Source: an uncultured Sulfitobacter sp.
GTDB lineage: Bacteria > Pseudomonadota > Alphaproteobacteria > Rhodobacterales > Rhodobacteraceae
DNA length: 64,000 bases
Direction of reading: 5' to 3'
Assembly: GCF_947499945.1 (NCBI RefSeq)
Contig: NZ_CANMQD010000001.1
Coordinates: 372,001-436,000 of the forward strand
The translations under genes were made by a program, and so were the position numbers. The notes beneath the pieces were generated by a model that saw only the letters and a program-made list of their open reading frames with translations, ran no database searches and was not told the origin of the DNA. Positions 1-8,132 of this stretch are shown here, in pieces (the first letter of the stretch is position 1; each line of letters starts with the position of its first letter).

Positions 1-359
1 GAACTTCCAAAATGGATACAGTGGGCTGGTTTGACAGAACAAGTAGCCTCCCAAGAAAGTTTGTGAAACCACTCCCCGTTTGATGGGCCCCTCTACTTCC
101 GCACTGGCTCTCGCTGTTGGCGAAGTGAGTAGGTTCCAAATTGGCAGTTCAGGTATTGGATTGCTGATTTCAAACCACAACCCGGCGGCACGCAAAGGGA
201 GTAGATAGGTGGATTTTTCCACATAAAAATACGCCTATCCAATGCAGAGAGAAACTGTTTCTTTTTAATAAATACAGATAACCGCCTTTTAAACCTTGTT
301 TGACAGAGCCCTAAATAGAGTTCTTTCTAGTGACAGCCCTTACTCTGGAAATTTCTTTT
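1..359. other. non-coding or fully decayed stretch
   Basis: No open frame of convincing length, no RNA gene and no clear hairpin is visible on either strand. The base composition is AT-richer than the rest of the window and continues into the broken genes that follow, so this is probably more of the same decayed region. Confidence 0.5.
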
Positions 360-940
360 TTGATCCGTTCAGCGCTTATCATCGCAAGTATTTTCCATAT
401 CATCATGTTCTGCGTGGGCCGCAGATATTACGGTTATTGAAGCAAATCTAATTGGCCGATCCCGAGGGCTCTATTACGACCAGATCATCAGGCTTCAAGT
501 CAGCCGTACGATCGACGCGGGTGATGATGAGAAGTTATGCAACATATTGGCTTCCACTGTTCAAAACTACCATCCGAACGTTCTCAGCAGCCTCACTGCC
601 TCTCTTATAGTCTTGGAGGGTCCTTTTCCGCAGGTCTTGGATTGCATGCGCCAAGTCTTGCTATTTCGGGGGAAGCCTCATTCCCATTAGCATGCTAGAT
701 GAGTCCTATGCTCTTGCGTCAGCCGCCCTTTGAGACCTCATAGAGAAGAGCGATACGTTCGAAATAGAAACAACCCTGTTGCAAAAAATCGCATCAATGC
801 CACCTGAAAAAATGTATGAAATCGTTATATGAATGATTTCGAACGTTGAAAAATCGACATTATTCTCGATAGTTTACGCTGGTATCCAGACAACAATAAT
901 GTCGCGCGGATTTGCTCCAACGTCTTCGAATGGAACATGA
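360..940 (+). pseudogene. broken gene for a secreted protein
   Basis: Reading from a TTG gives a signal-peptide-like start (LIRSALIIASIFHIIMF). The frame then hits a stop, but the neighbouring frame carries on with a sensible mature start (AADITVIEANLIGRSRGLYYDQ) for about 85 codons. A third segment (MLDESYALASAAL, then DLIEKSDTFEIETTLLQKIASMPPEKMYEIV) is interrupted by two TGA codons. This is the pattern of an old exported protein broken by frameshifts and stops. I do not recognise the family. It lies just upstream of two further broken genes on the same strand, so the three may once have been one operon. The ORF track misses it because no frame is long enough. Confidence 0.45.
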
Positions 941-1423
941 GGGCCAGCGTAAGAAATATCGAAGGATTTGACAGGAAGGGCTTTCAACAAAAACTGTCCC
1001 AAAACATCCGATGAACAACATTCGAGGGTGGTCGCAAGGTTGAATATATTTATGTCCAGACTCTAGAGTATAAATATAACGAATATTGCATCCTTTAGGT
1101 CTGTGCTGGGGCGTTGGGCGTTTCAATTGGCGTACATTCCACAATATCTTCGCCAGAAAGTGCAATTCCCGCGGCTCCCAGCGTGCCAATCGCACCAGAT
1201 GGCAGCACGTTTGACGAGTATATTGTGTATTCTAGAGCCGAGCTTAGTTGTCTCAAAGCTTTGAAGCTTGAAAGCGCGATATCTCCTGTGCGGTTACCTC
1301 AAAAGCCCTGCGGTTAGAGTTAATAGACCGAATTAAGAATGAAACCAAAGGCGACGCAGGCTCGAGCATAGAGCCCGCGTAGAATGAAAAATCGATCCCA
1401 CTGCACCTGAAGCGAGCATAAGT

Positions 1424-1989
1424 GTGCCCCTAGAGAACACCATTACCATTCGCCGCACAGAAGCAGCGCAAAGGCGGGAGTGGTGGCGGGACATCTTGCA
1501 AATCTTTGCAAACATTATGGTTCCTATCGCGATTATTGTGGCCGCTTTCGGCTTGTATTTGGACGATGTGCAACGTGGTCAGGACGCCGCAAGTCGCCAG
1601 ATAGAGCTGCTGAATTCAGAAGGTTTGAGCGCGTCACAAGTCACGCTGTCCAACCTTTGGCATGGGCAGGATATGAGCGTGCTCGAGAACGCAGTGCCAA
1701 AACGTTTGGTCGTTGAATTCGTCACCCGAAGGATCGAAGCAAGCAAGATTGATCGAAACGAAATCACATCCGCGATCGTGTCGATTGCCTCATATTTCGA
1801 CCGTGTTGAAACTGTGTTGCGTCAGATCGTTGCGATGAGGAAGAGTTTGTATCCCAGATCGGTGAATACGGCCGCGACTTTCACTGATTTTACACGAGCC
1901 AGATAGATGCGCTGCGCAACCAAAGGTTTTTCATGTACCTTGGTGCTGGACTGCGAGACTTTGCCGAGCGTTCGGGCGTATGCGGATGA
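1424..1989 (+). pseudogene. broken gene for a one-TM membrane protein
   Basis: The first 140 codons read well: a charged N-terminus, one membrane segment near residues 29-48 (FANIMVPIAIIVAAFGLYL), then a helical soluble part. Near base 1838 the sense shifts to the next frame (EFVSQIGEYGRDFH), which has an in-frame TGA and then continues (FYTSQIDALRNQRFFMYLGAGLRDFAERSG) to a TGA at 1987. The gene is therefore frameshifted and has a premature stop. The family is not recognised. The next broken gene begins 28 bases later on the same strand, which suggests an ancestral operon. Confidence 0.5.
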
Positions 1990-2017
1990 CAGTGATAGGC
2001 GATATAAGAGAGTGTTC

Positions 2018-3491
2018 ATGACATTGAAATCGAGTGTGTGGGCGTCGGGAATCAATGGCCTGATGGTATTGTCTACTTAGGCAGCAGAGTTTGAGATCAA
2101 AAAGGCTGAAACCCAGACGCAATAAGGTGTGTCTATTGTTGTCAATATGACCGAGCCAGTGCTCGAAGGGGACAAGGACAGGTTAGAAGCTGCTGTTCAA
2201 TCGGTGGATTGGGACATTAACTGGCAAGAGAAATTCCTCAGGATGAACTCACATGGCGGTTCACTCAGTGCAAGCATTGAATTGGCTGAGTATATTTACG
2301 CAACTGGATTTCAAACATATGTTGGAAAAAACGACAGCTGTTTGTCAGCTTGTGCGATTGCATTCATGCACGAAGCACAACTGGACGGCGATGACACAAG
2401 AAATATCAGTAGAGTAATACGCCATGATGCCGTTATCGGCTTTCATGCAGCTTATGCTTTTCCAAAAATTAAAAATTCCCAACAGCGTGCGCGACGCACT
2501 TTTGCCCTTGGCTGAGCGGGGTGCGCGGCAGGCGGGTTCTGATCTTGTTCGCCTGAGCGTTGCTGGCAGGATTCCTACTGATCTGATTCAGAAATTGTTG
2601 ATTGTGGAACAAGAAGACTTCCTTCTTGTTGATAGTGTCGATCGTGTTGGCCGCTGGGGAATTCAGATAGAGAGCGCCAAGCGTTTGGAAGATTTGAATC
2701 ATACAAGACTTGGCGACTACTGCACCAATCGAATGCTTTGGGAGGAAAAGCTCGCCTACGAAGATCGGCACGCATATTATGCCTTCAAGTTGATCACCAT
2801 GCCTGATGGCTTTGGAACCGACATGATGCACTTCCACTGTTTTGTCTCTCTTTAGGAGAGTACGGCCACCAACGAAGTGTACGCAATCGAACGAGATCGT
2901 GGGACGACATATGCTTGGAAGGCGATGTCGGCAAACGTATCACTCAGCACTCTTGGCCCCGACGAGGTAGTTGGCGCATCTGGCCCAACGTGGTCGCAGC
3001 GATTTCCTGTTATAAACGACACGGGTGTTGTCGACTACGACGCCATCAGAGAAGTCAGCGGGCCTTGCAGGGACGGGTTATTCTAGACTGGAGGATGGTA
3101 TGGTAAAGACAGATCAGTGGATCACAACGACTTTGAAAAGAGTAGCGCAACTGTAGCAACCTGCGGCGGTGGTTTTGGGCCCATGTCCATTGAATGTGCG
3201 GCAGGATCATCAAGCTTGGTTTTCCGTTTTGCTTACGGCCCTTCACAAGTTGCAAACAAAAATGGCCTTGTGTTCGTCGATGTTGACGGCCAAATCAGCA
3301 CATTCAATGGTCAAAACGGGGACGTTTATGGCCACGAACAGGTGTATGTCGACCTTCCCAAAGGCCATGCTATTCTAGACGCGCTGAAAGCAGGCTCCTC
3401 ATTGAAACTCATTGGGGATGGCCCAAATCAATTAATCCATCTGAGTGAATCGCGTCAAGCGATTGAAGCAATGGAAATTTCGTGCAAGTGA
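2018..3491 (+). pseudogene. broken gene for a secreted ClpP-fold (COG3904-like) protein
   Basis: From the ATG at 2018 a signal-peptide-like start (MTLKSSVWASGINGLMVLS) runs into a TAG at 2078, then AAEFEIKKAETQTQ and a TAA at 2123, then the long open part the ORF track lists from 2129. This part holds the crotonase/ClpP-like motifs NSHGGS and CLSACAIAFMHEA. Near 2480 the sense moves to another frame (SVRDALLPLAERGARQAGSDLV), which continues through TAG codons at 2853 and 3084 to a TGA at 3489. The pieces at 2424, 2877 and 3117 share this one frame, so they are one gene of about 490 codons with at least four stops and one frameshift. The intact gene at 41832 has the same motifs (NSPGGS, CYSACPYLLA). 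Confidence 0.65.
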
Positions 3492-3629
3492 GCGGCACGC
3501 TCATTGCGCACAATGGAATTCTCCCAAACGGACGCACCCCTCTAAAACACAACTCGAATGCCACCCCACCTGAAAGAGGATACCGTCACTTCGAGGCCAA
3601 AAACTTATGATGACTCTTGCATCACCGAA

Positions 3630-4388
3630 TTAGACAGCAAGGAGCGGTGCGACCTGAATTTGCCCTGAAGGTCCGCGAAATATGTCCGCTTTAATCCCAT
3701 ACATCGCGTGCAAGCTTTGGGCAGTGAGAACTTCTTCTGCGAGACCTGAGGCAATGACATAGCCATCCTTGAGGCCGATCATGCGGTCCGAAAATTGTGC
3801 TGCAAGTGTGAGGTCATGCATGGCGATTGCCACACAAGCACCACTGGCACGGGCGTAGGCACGAACATGCTCCAAAACGAGCAATTGATGACGCAAATCA
3901 AGCGCCGCTGTCGGCTCGTCGAGCAGCAAGACCTTAGGTTTACGAAACAGCGCTTGAGCGAGGTAAACCAATTGCCGCTGGCCGCCGCTAATTTCGTTCA
4001 ATGTGCGTTTTTGCAGGTCCAGAAGGCCAAACGCGGCGAGCGCTGCTGTCGCATCTTCAACCAAGGAGAGCGGCAGGCGCAGGCCGAGTTTTCCGAGGCG
4101 ACCAAGAAGGACAACTTCCAGCACGCAAAGCGATGAGGCTGCATCAGTATCTTGAGGCATATAAGCGATAAGACTGTGTTGTTCGGACCGGATTAAAAGG
4201 TGCTCTGCGAGGGTGAGCTCCCCTTCCATGGGGGACAGGCCTGCCATTGCCCGCAATAGCGTTGACTTGCCAGCACCATTGCAACCGATCAAGGCCGTCA
4301 CCTGCCCCGCTATGAATTTTTCGCTGAAATCTCGGATTACAGGCTTTTTGCCATACGACACGATGAGATGGTTTGTCTGTAGGCTCAC
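3630..4388 (-). CDS. iron-complex ABC transporter ATP-binding protein
   Basis: This is the ATPase of a FecBCD-type importer for an iron-siderophore or similar chelate, working at the inner face of the cytoplasmic membrane. The 252-residue product has Walker A (GCNGAGKS, near residue 37), the ABC signature (EISGGQRQL), Walker B (VLLLDEP) and the switch histidine (AMHDL). I start it at the GTG at 4388, which has AAAGGAGG just upstream and overlaps the permease stop as GTGA. The ORF track begins at 4817, but its first 140 residues are a shadow of the permease gene. It is the last gene of a three-gene operon. A haem or cobalamin substrate cannot be excluded from sequence alone. Confidence 0.9.
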   Translation of the reverse strand: MSLQTNHLIVSYGKKPVIRDFSEKFIAGQVTALIGCNGAGKSTLLRAMAGLSPMEGELTLAEHLLIRSEQHSLIAYMPQDTDAASSLCVLEVVLLGRLGKLGLRLPLSLVEDATAALAAFGLLDLQKRTLNEISGGQRQLVYLAQALFRKPKVLLLDEPTAALDLRHQLLVLEHVRAYARASGACVAIAMHDLTLAAQFSDRMIGLKDGYVIASGLAEEVLTAQSLHAMYGIKADIFRGPSGQIQVAPLLAV

Positions 4389-5488
4389 CAGTGCCTCCTT
4401 TGGCCGCGAAGAATGAGGAAGAATAGGAACGGCACCCCGATGAGGGCAGTGACGATGCCAATTGGGATCACGCCACCGGGGGAGATCAACTTGGAGACCA
4501 CAGAGGCCCCCGTCATTGTGATTGCCCCAGTGAGCGCAGCCATTGGCAATAGGATGCGCTGATCCTCGCCCACCAGCATGCGGGCGATATGGGGCGCTAC
4601 AAGACCGACAAAGCCTATGGTGCCAACAAAGGCGACGCCACTCGCTGTGAGCAGTGCGACGATGGCAAAAAGCTTGATGCGGAGCGCTTTTACATTGACA
4701 CCAACGGATGCGGCACGCGCGTCGCCCATGCGCAAGGCTGTCAACTGCCATAGGTTGGGAAGCACCAGCAGGCTGCACATCGCAAAGCAAACTGCAACGA
4801 TAGGAACGTTGTTCCAACTGGCTTTCAGCAGAGAGCCGAACAGCCAGAACACGATGGATTGGAGAACCTCAGGCGAGGCCAGATACTGCACCATAGATTG
4901 GGCGGACTGGAACATAAAAAGCGTGGCAATCCCTGCAAGCACCATAATTTCGGGACTCATCCCGCGTATACTTGCAAAAGCAAAGACCAGCCCTGCGGCC
5001 AAGGCACACATCACAAAAGCCGCCAAAGGGACGCTCAGCCAGGGCACAAGAGGCAGCGTCACCCCGGTCAGAATGGCGAAGGCAGCGCCAAACCCCGCTG
5101 CTGCTGAAAAGCCCAAAGTGTAAGGGCTGGCCAATGGGTTCCCAAGGATCGTTTGCATGTGAACACCGGCGGTTCCAAGCGACATACCAACAAGAATTGC
5201 CATTAATGTCATCGGGAGGCGGATGTCATACACGATTATCTGCACCATTGCGCTGGCGTGGCTTGGCGCAAACAGTGCGCCAAGCACCTCTCCGACGGTG
5301 AGGAACGCGGGCCCAATTAGGATATCCGCGACCACAAGCATTGCTAGCGTAGCCACGGTTACGACGAGCCAGATGATCCGCCGTACCATCAACCCTGCAT
5401 ATATCTCCGTTGAAGGGGCCGCTTGCGCCGCCCCATCTGTTACCGTTCCGGTCACGCAGACAGAGAACCCTGAAGGCTTAGGTTTCAT
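4385..5488 (-). CDS. iron-complex ABC transporter permease (FecCD family)
   Basis: This 367-residue membrane protein is the channel subunit of the same importer. It has about nine or ten hydrophobic segments and typical family stretches: DIRLPMTLMAILVGMSLGTAGVHMQTILGNPLASPYTLGFSAAAGFG near the front and TIGFVGLVAPHIARMLVGEDQR near the end, where it contacts the ATPase. Only one permease gene is present, so it probably acts as a homodimer. Its start overlaps the binding-protein stop (ATGA at 5485-5488) and its stop overlaps the ATPase start. The N-terminal 30 residues before the first membrane segment are longer than usual and could mean an internal start (for example near LMVRRIIWL). Confidence 0.9.
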   Translation of the reverse strand: MKPKPSGFSVCVTGTVTDGAAQAAPSTEIYAGLMVRRIIWLVVTVATLAMLVVADILIGPAFLTVGEVLGALFAPSHASAMVQIIVYDIRLPMTLMAILVGMSLGTAGVHMQTILGNPLASPYTLGFSAAAGFGAAFAILTGVTLPLVPWLSVPLAAFVMCALAAGLVFAFASIRGMSPEIMVLAGIATLFMFQSAQSMVQYLASPEVLQSIVFWLFGSLLKASWNNVPIVAVCFAMCSLLVLPNLWQLTALRMGDARAASVGVNVKALRIKLFAIVALLTASGVAFVGTIGFVGLVAPHIARMLVGEDQRILLPMAALTGAITMTGASVVSKLISPGGVIPIGIVTALIGVPFLFFLILRGQRRHW

Positions 5489-6591
5489 GGCAGCTGTGTC
5501 ATGTAAGTGCCTTTAAACTCTACAGGCATATAGAGCTTAAAGAACCGCTCCAGTGACGCCTGCGGGTCAACGTCGACAAAGGCATCGGGATAAAGCCCTT
5601 TGGCCACAAACTGTAGAAATGCGTAGTCATAAAGGGTGCGGTTGCCACCGTGATAGATGCCAAAAACCTTGCCATTTTTAACCGCATCAAGACTGCCCCA
5701 ACCCGGTCGACCAAGATAGGCAGTCATGCGTTCATGCGTTACCGCGCTGTCCACGTTCGGCCCCATGATCACGGCTTCATCGCGGCCAGACCAGCCAGAG
5801 CCTGCCAGTAAAATCGCCTGAGGATTCTGCGCCAAAACATATTCCGGGCTGAGCTTACCCCAATTGCTGATTTGACCATCGGCAATATTGATCGCACCTA
5901 GTTGATTGATCACGCTGCCCCATTGAGTACCTGAGTAGGAGTTGTCGACAGTGTCTTTGCCTTTGCGGGCCAACTCAACATAGACTTTGGGCGCGTCCCC
6001 TTTTGGCAAAGCTGCGATGTGTTTTTCAATTGTGGCAATTTGAGCGGCATATTCATCAGCCAGCGTTTTAGCGCGTTCTTCGGCACCCATAATCTGGCCC
6101 AAAATCTGTGTTGATTGAACATGCTTTTCGACGGTCTGGGCGTTGTAATCCAAGACGACGACGGGAATACCTGCGGCTTCAATGCGGTCTGCAACCTCGC
6201 CGAGCGCAGAGTATTGCCACGCTGCAAGAATTGCGAGGTCCGGCTTGGCAGCGACAACCGCTTCAAGGGAGAAGGTGCCTGAACCAACTTCACCAACGTC
6301 GGCAAGCTCCTCCAGACGCGGAATGGCCGCCGCATAGGTCTTCCACTGGAGATTGCGCCAACCGGCCCAAGTATCTTTGGAAATTGCGACGACGCGCTCG
6401 AATGCATCCGGCCCTGCCACGGCAAGGAAATCTTCGTAGTAGAAGCCCAGCAGGATGCGCTGCGGATCTTCGGGTATTTTAACTGTGCGGTCGAGTGTGT
6501 CCGTAATGGTGATGTTTTCTGCCCATGCAGGCAAGGCGAATAAGGCCGCAAAAGCCGCCGCAGCAACGCCACGGAAGAGTGTGTTTAACAT
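5485..6591 (-). CDS. iron-complex ABC transporter periplasmic binding protein
   Basis: This 368-residue FecB/BtuF-type protein captures the chelate in the periplasm and delivers it to the permease. It has a clear Sec signal peptide (AAAAFAALFALPAWA, cleavage before ENITITD) and the family's two-lobe pattern (TDTLDRTVKIPEDPQRIL, then DLAILAAWQYSALGEVADRIEAAGIPVVVLDY). AAAGGA lies seven bases before the ATG. It is the first gene of the operon. No cobalamin riboswitch motif is visible upstream, which leans towards iron rather than B12, although this type of binding protein is not reliably assigned to a substrate by eye. Confidence 0.88.
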   Translation of the reverse strand: MLNTLFRGVAAAAFAALFALPAWAENITITDTLDRTVKIPEDPQRILLGFYYEDFLAVAGPDAFERVVAISKDTWAGWRNLQWKTYAAAIPRLEELADVGEVGSGTFSLEAVVAAKPDLAILAAWQYSALGEVADRIEAAGIPVVVLDYNAQTVEKHVQSTQILGQIMGAEERAKTLADEYAAQIATIEKHIAALPKGDAPKVYVELARKGKDTVDNSYSGTQWGSVINQLGAINIADGQISNWGKLSPEYVLAQNPQAILLAGSGWSGRDEAVIMGPNVDSAVTHERMTAYLGRPGWGSLDAVKNGKVFGIYHGGNRTLYDYAFLQFVAKGLYPDAFVDVDPQASLERFFKLYMPVEFKGTYMTQLP

Positions 6592-6671
6592 AGGGTTTCC
6601 TTTGGTTCACAGATCGTTTTCGCACAACTCAAAAAGAGCGGCGCGGATGTTCGGTCAGGTTTTGTGAAAAC

Positions 6672-7043
6672 TCAAAGGGTCGGAGGTGCCCGACTTTGAA
6701 AATCTGCGACAAGGCGCATGGGACAAACCATGGGCGCCAATACAGGGAGCAGTCGCTTATGGTTTCGGTCAAAGGGGTACCAGGCAACATTGTGGCGCGT
6801 GGCCGCATCAACCATGACGCCAAAGGACTGACACCAATCGCACCCGCTCCCCATGGCTTGCTCAATTGGCTCACCTGTTTCAGGATCAATAGCAATCATC
6901 TGAATGCCGAAGGGGGAGCAAATTTCGACTTGCATCGCGTTGGCAGGCGATCCGAGTATAATCCCAGACATGCTGAACTGAATAAACAGCCATGCCACCG
7001 CTGGAAGAAGCATCCAGCCTTTATGTCGGTTCGATTTCTTCAA
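6672..7043 (-). CDS. small exported protein with CxxC motif, DUF2946-like
   Basis: The likely start is the TTG at 7043. It gives a basic n-region (LKKSNRHKGW), a hydrophobic core (MLLPAVAWLFIQFSMSGIILG) and a cleavage site after SPANA, for a precursor of about 123 residues. The track's upstream ATG adds 35 residues unlike a signal peptide. The mature part has one Cys in EICSPFGIQMIAIDPETGEPI and a CDWC pair further on. This resembles the DUF2946 family often found near metal-uptake genes, which I know from memory and could not check. It lies upstream of the iron importer on the same strand, so a role in metal handling is possible. Function is not known. Confidence 0.45.
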   Translation of the reverse strand: MKKSNRHKGWMLLPAVAWLFIQFSMSGIILGSPANAMQVEICSPFGIQMIAIDPETGEPIEQAMGSGCDWCQSFGVMVDAATRHNVAWYPFDRNHKRLLPVLAPMVCPMRLVADFQSRAPPTL

Positions 7044-7629
7044 TGTTACTCGCGAAATTGGTCCATCGAGTGTTATTTGCAGGTTGCCGCCTAAAAATTC
7101 AACGCCATTCTTGGACACTCTGCAGGATGTGGACCAAACGCATGTCACGGATAGCAGGAGAATATCTGTTCTCGAACACGAGGGGCCGCTACTCGTTCAT
7201 GCCCCGCCTCCAACATGGTTCTGTGGGAATTCGCTGCCGTCAAACCACAAGTTCAAGGCAGAACGCCAGCTTCATCAAAGAGCAGATTCAGCCCAACTAC
7301 CATGCGTGCCCCATATTTCGTTGAACCCTCGCTGTTGCCCGCGCGCGGATCAATCGGTAAATACGGCTAATCTCTTTGGCACACCGCTGCTGCAATAGTG
7401 TTTTCGTTCGGCGCTAACTTTGCGCGTTTTTGAGCTGTTTGAGTGGCGCAGCAAGGTCAGCGCAAAAGGTGCCTGCCAAAACCGTTTGCCTCTTGCGGAA
7501 TCCCGCGCATAACCCGCTTTCACAGTCGCACATCACTTGGTAGCTCATTGATATTCAGCCCCTAGGCCGCTACCAAGCGCCGCAAACCCGCGTTCGACGG
7601 GCACCGAATAATACCATTAGAGGCCCATC
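7044..7629. other. gene gap between the importer region and a lipoprotein gene
   Basis: Apart from the possible receptor scrap at 7253-7366, no coding region stands out on either strand. The overlapping forward ORFs listed here have poor, Cys/Pro/Arg-rich translations and look like chance. Confidence 0.5.
7253..7366 (-). pseudogene. possible remnant of a TonB-dependent receptor C-terminus
   Basis: One reverse frame of about 37 codons, bounded by TAG and TGA, reads PYLPIDPRAGNSEGSTKYGARMVVGLNLLFDEAGVLP. The stretch YGARMVVGLNLLF looks like the last strand of an outer-membrane barrel, and a TonB-dependent receptor is the usual partner of the iron importer next door. No further receptor sequence can be read upstream up to 7630. 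The match is short and could be chance. Confidence 0.25.
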
Positions 7630-8040
7630 ATGCATTTTTTTCAATTCGCCCTCCCAGCCCTTATCCTTTTGGCAGGGTGCAACAGCACATCCGCGCCGAC
7701 AATGCCTACCGCTCCCGCCGAAGTGTCAGCAAAAGTCACAACAGTTTGTGCACTCTATGAACGCGCCTACGTTGAGACGAAGGCAGCCCTTTTACCCGCT
7801 CCCTTGGACATCGTAATCGGGTGCCCGGGCCGTACCAGCCTCAAGTCCCAGATGAGCCGGCTCGAAAATGCCGCTGCCTTTCGCCGCGCCGCTGCCGCGC
7901 CCCTTCCCGCCGCTGCGAGCAAGAGCGACGTTGGCAAACGGCTATTCCAGCGCATGATCTCACGCGGGGTACCTGTGGAAGTAGCGACACGGATGACCTC
8001 GACGCCCGAATTTTCTAGGGCATTGGCCGCACGTACTTAA
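7630..8040 (+). CDS. small lipoprotein of unknown function
   Basis: The 136-residue product starts with a lipoprotein signal peptide ending in a lipobox (LILLAGCNS), so it should be anchored by Cys-16 to a membrane, probably the outer one. The mature part is Ala-rich, with a conserved-looking C-terminal helix pair (DVGKRLFQRMISRGVPVEVATRMTSTPEFSRAL). AGAGG sits eight bases before the ATG. It stands alone, followed by a strong hairpin terminator shared with the convergent gene. I do not recognise a family. Confidence 0.7.
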   Translation: MHFFQFALPALILLAGCNSTSAPTMPTAPAEVSAKVTTVCALYERAYVETKAALLPAPLDIVIGCPGRTSLKSQMSRLENAAAFRRAAAAPLPAAASKSDVGKRLFQRMISRGVPVEVATRMTSTPEFSRALAART

Positions 8041-8075
8041 AGCGGCGCTCAGCCCCCTACCCCTCTTAGACAGAA

Positions 8076-8109
8076 AAGGCCCCCACTCCACTGCAGGAAC
8101 GGGGGCCTT
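8076..8109. terminator. bidirectional intrinsic terminator
   Basis: AAGGCCCCC (8076-8084) pairs with GGGGGCCTT (8101-8109), leaving a 16-base loop. It lies between two convergent genes and has A-rich and TTCGTATTTA flanks. Confidence 0.7.
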
Positions 8110-8132
8110 CGTATTTACATTGGAATAAAGAC

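Noticed and set aside
3630-4817. 395-residue fusion of an unknown domain to an ABC ATPase
   Set aside because: The first 140 residues are antisense-free but out-of-frame sequence of the permease gene; a GTG with a strong ribosome-binding site at 4388 gives the normal ATPase.
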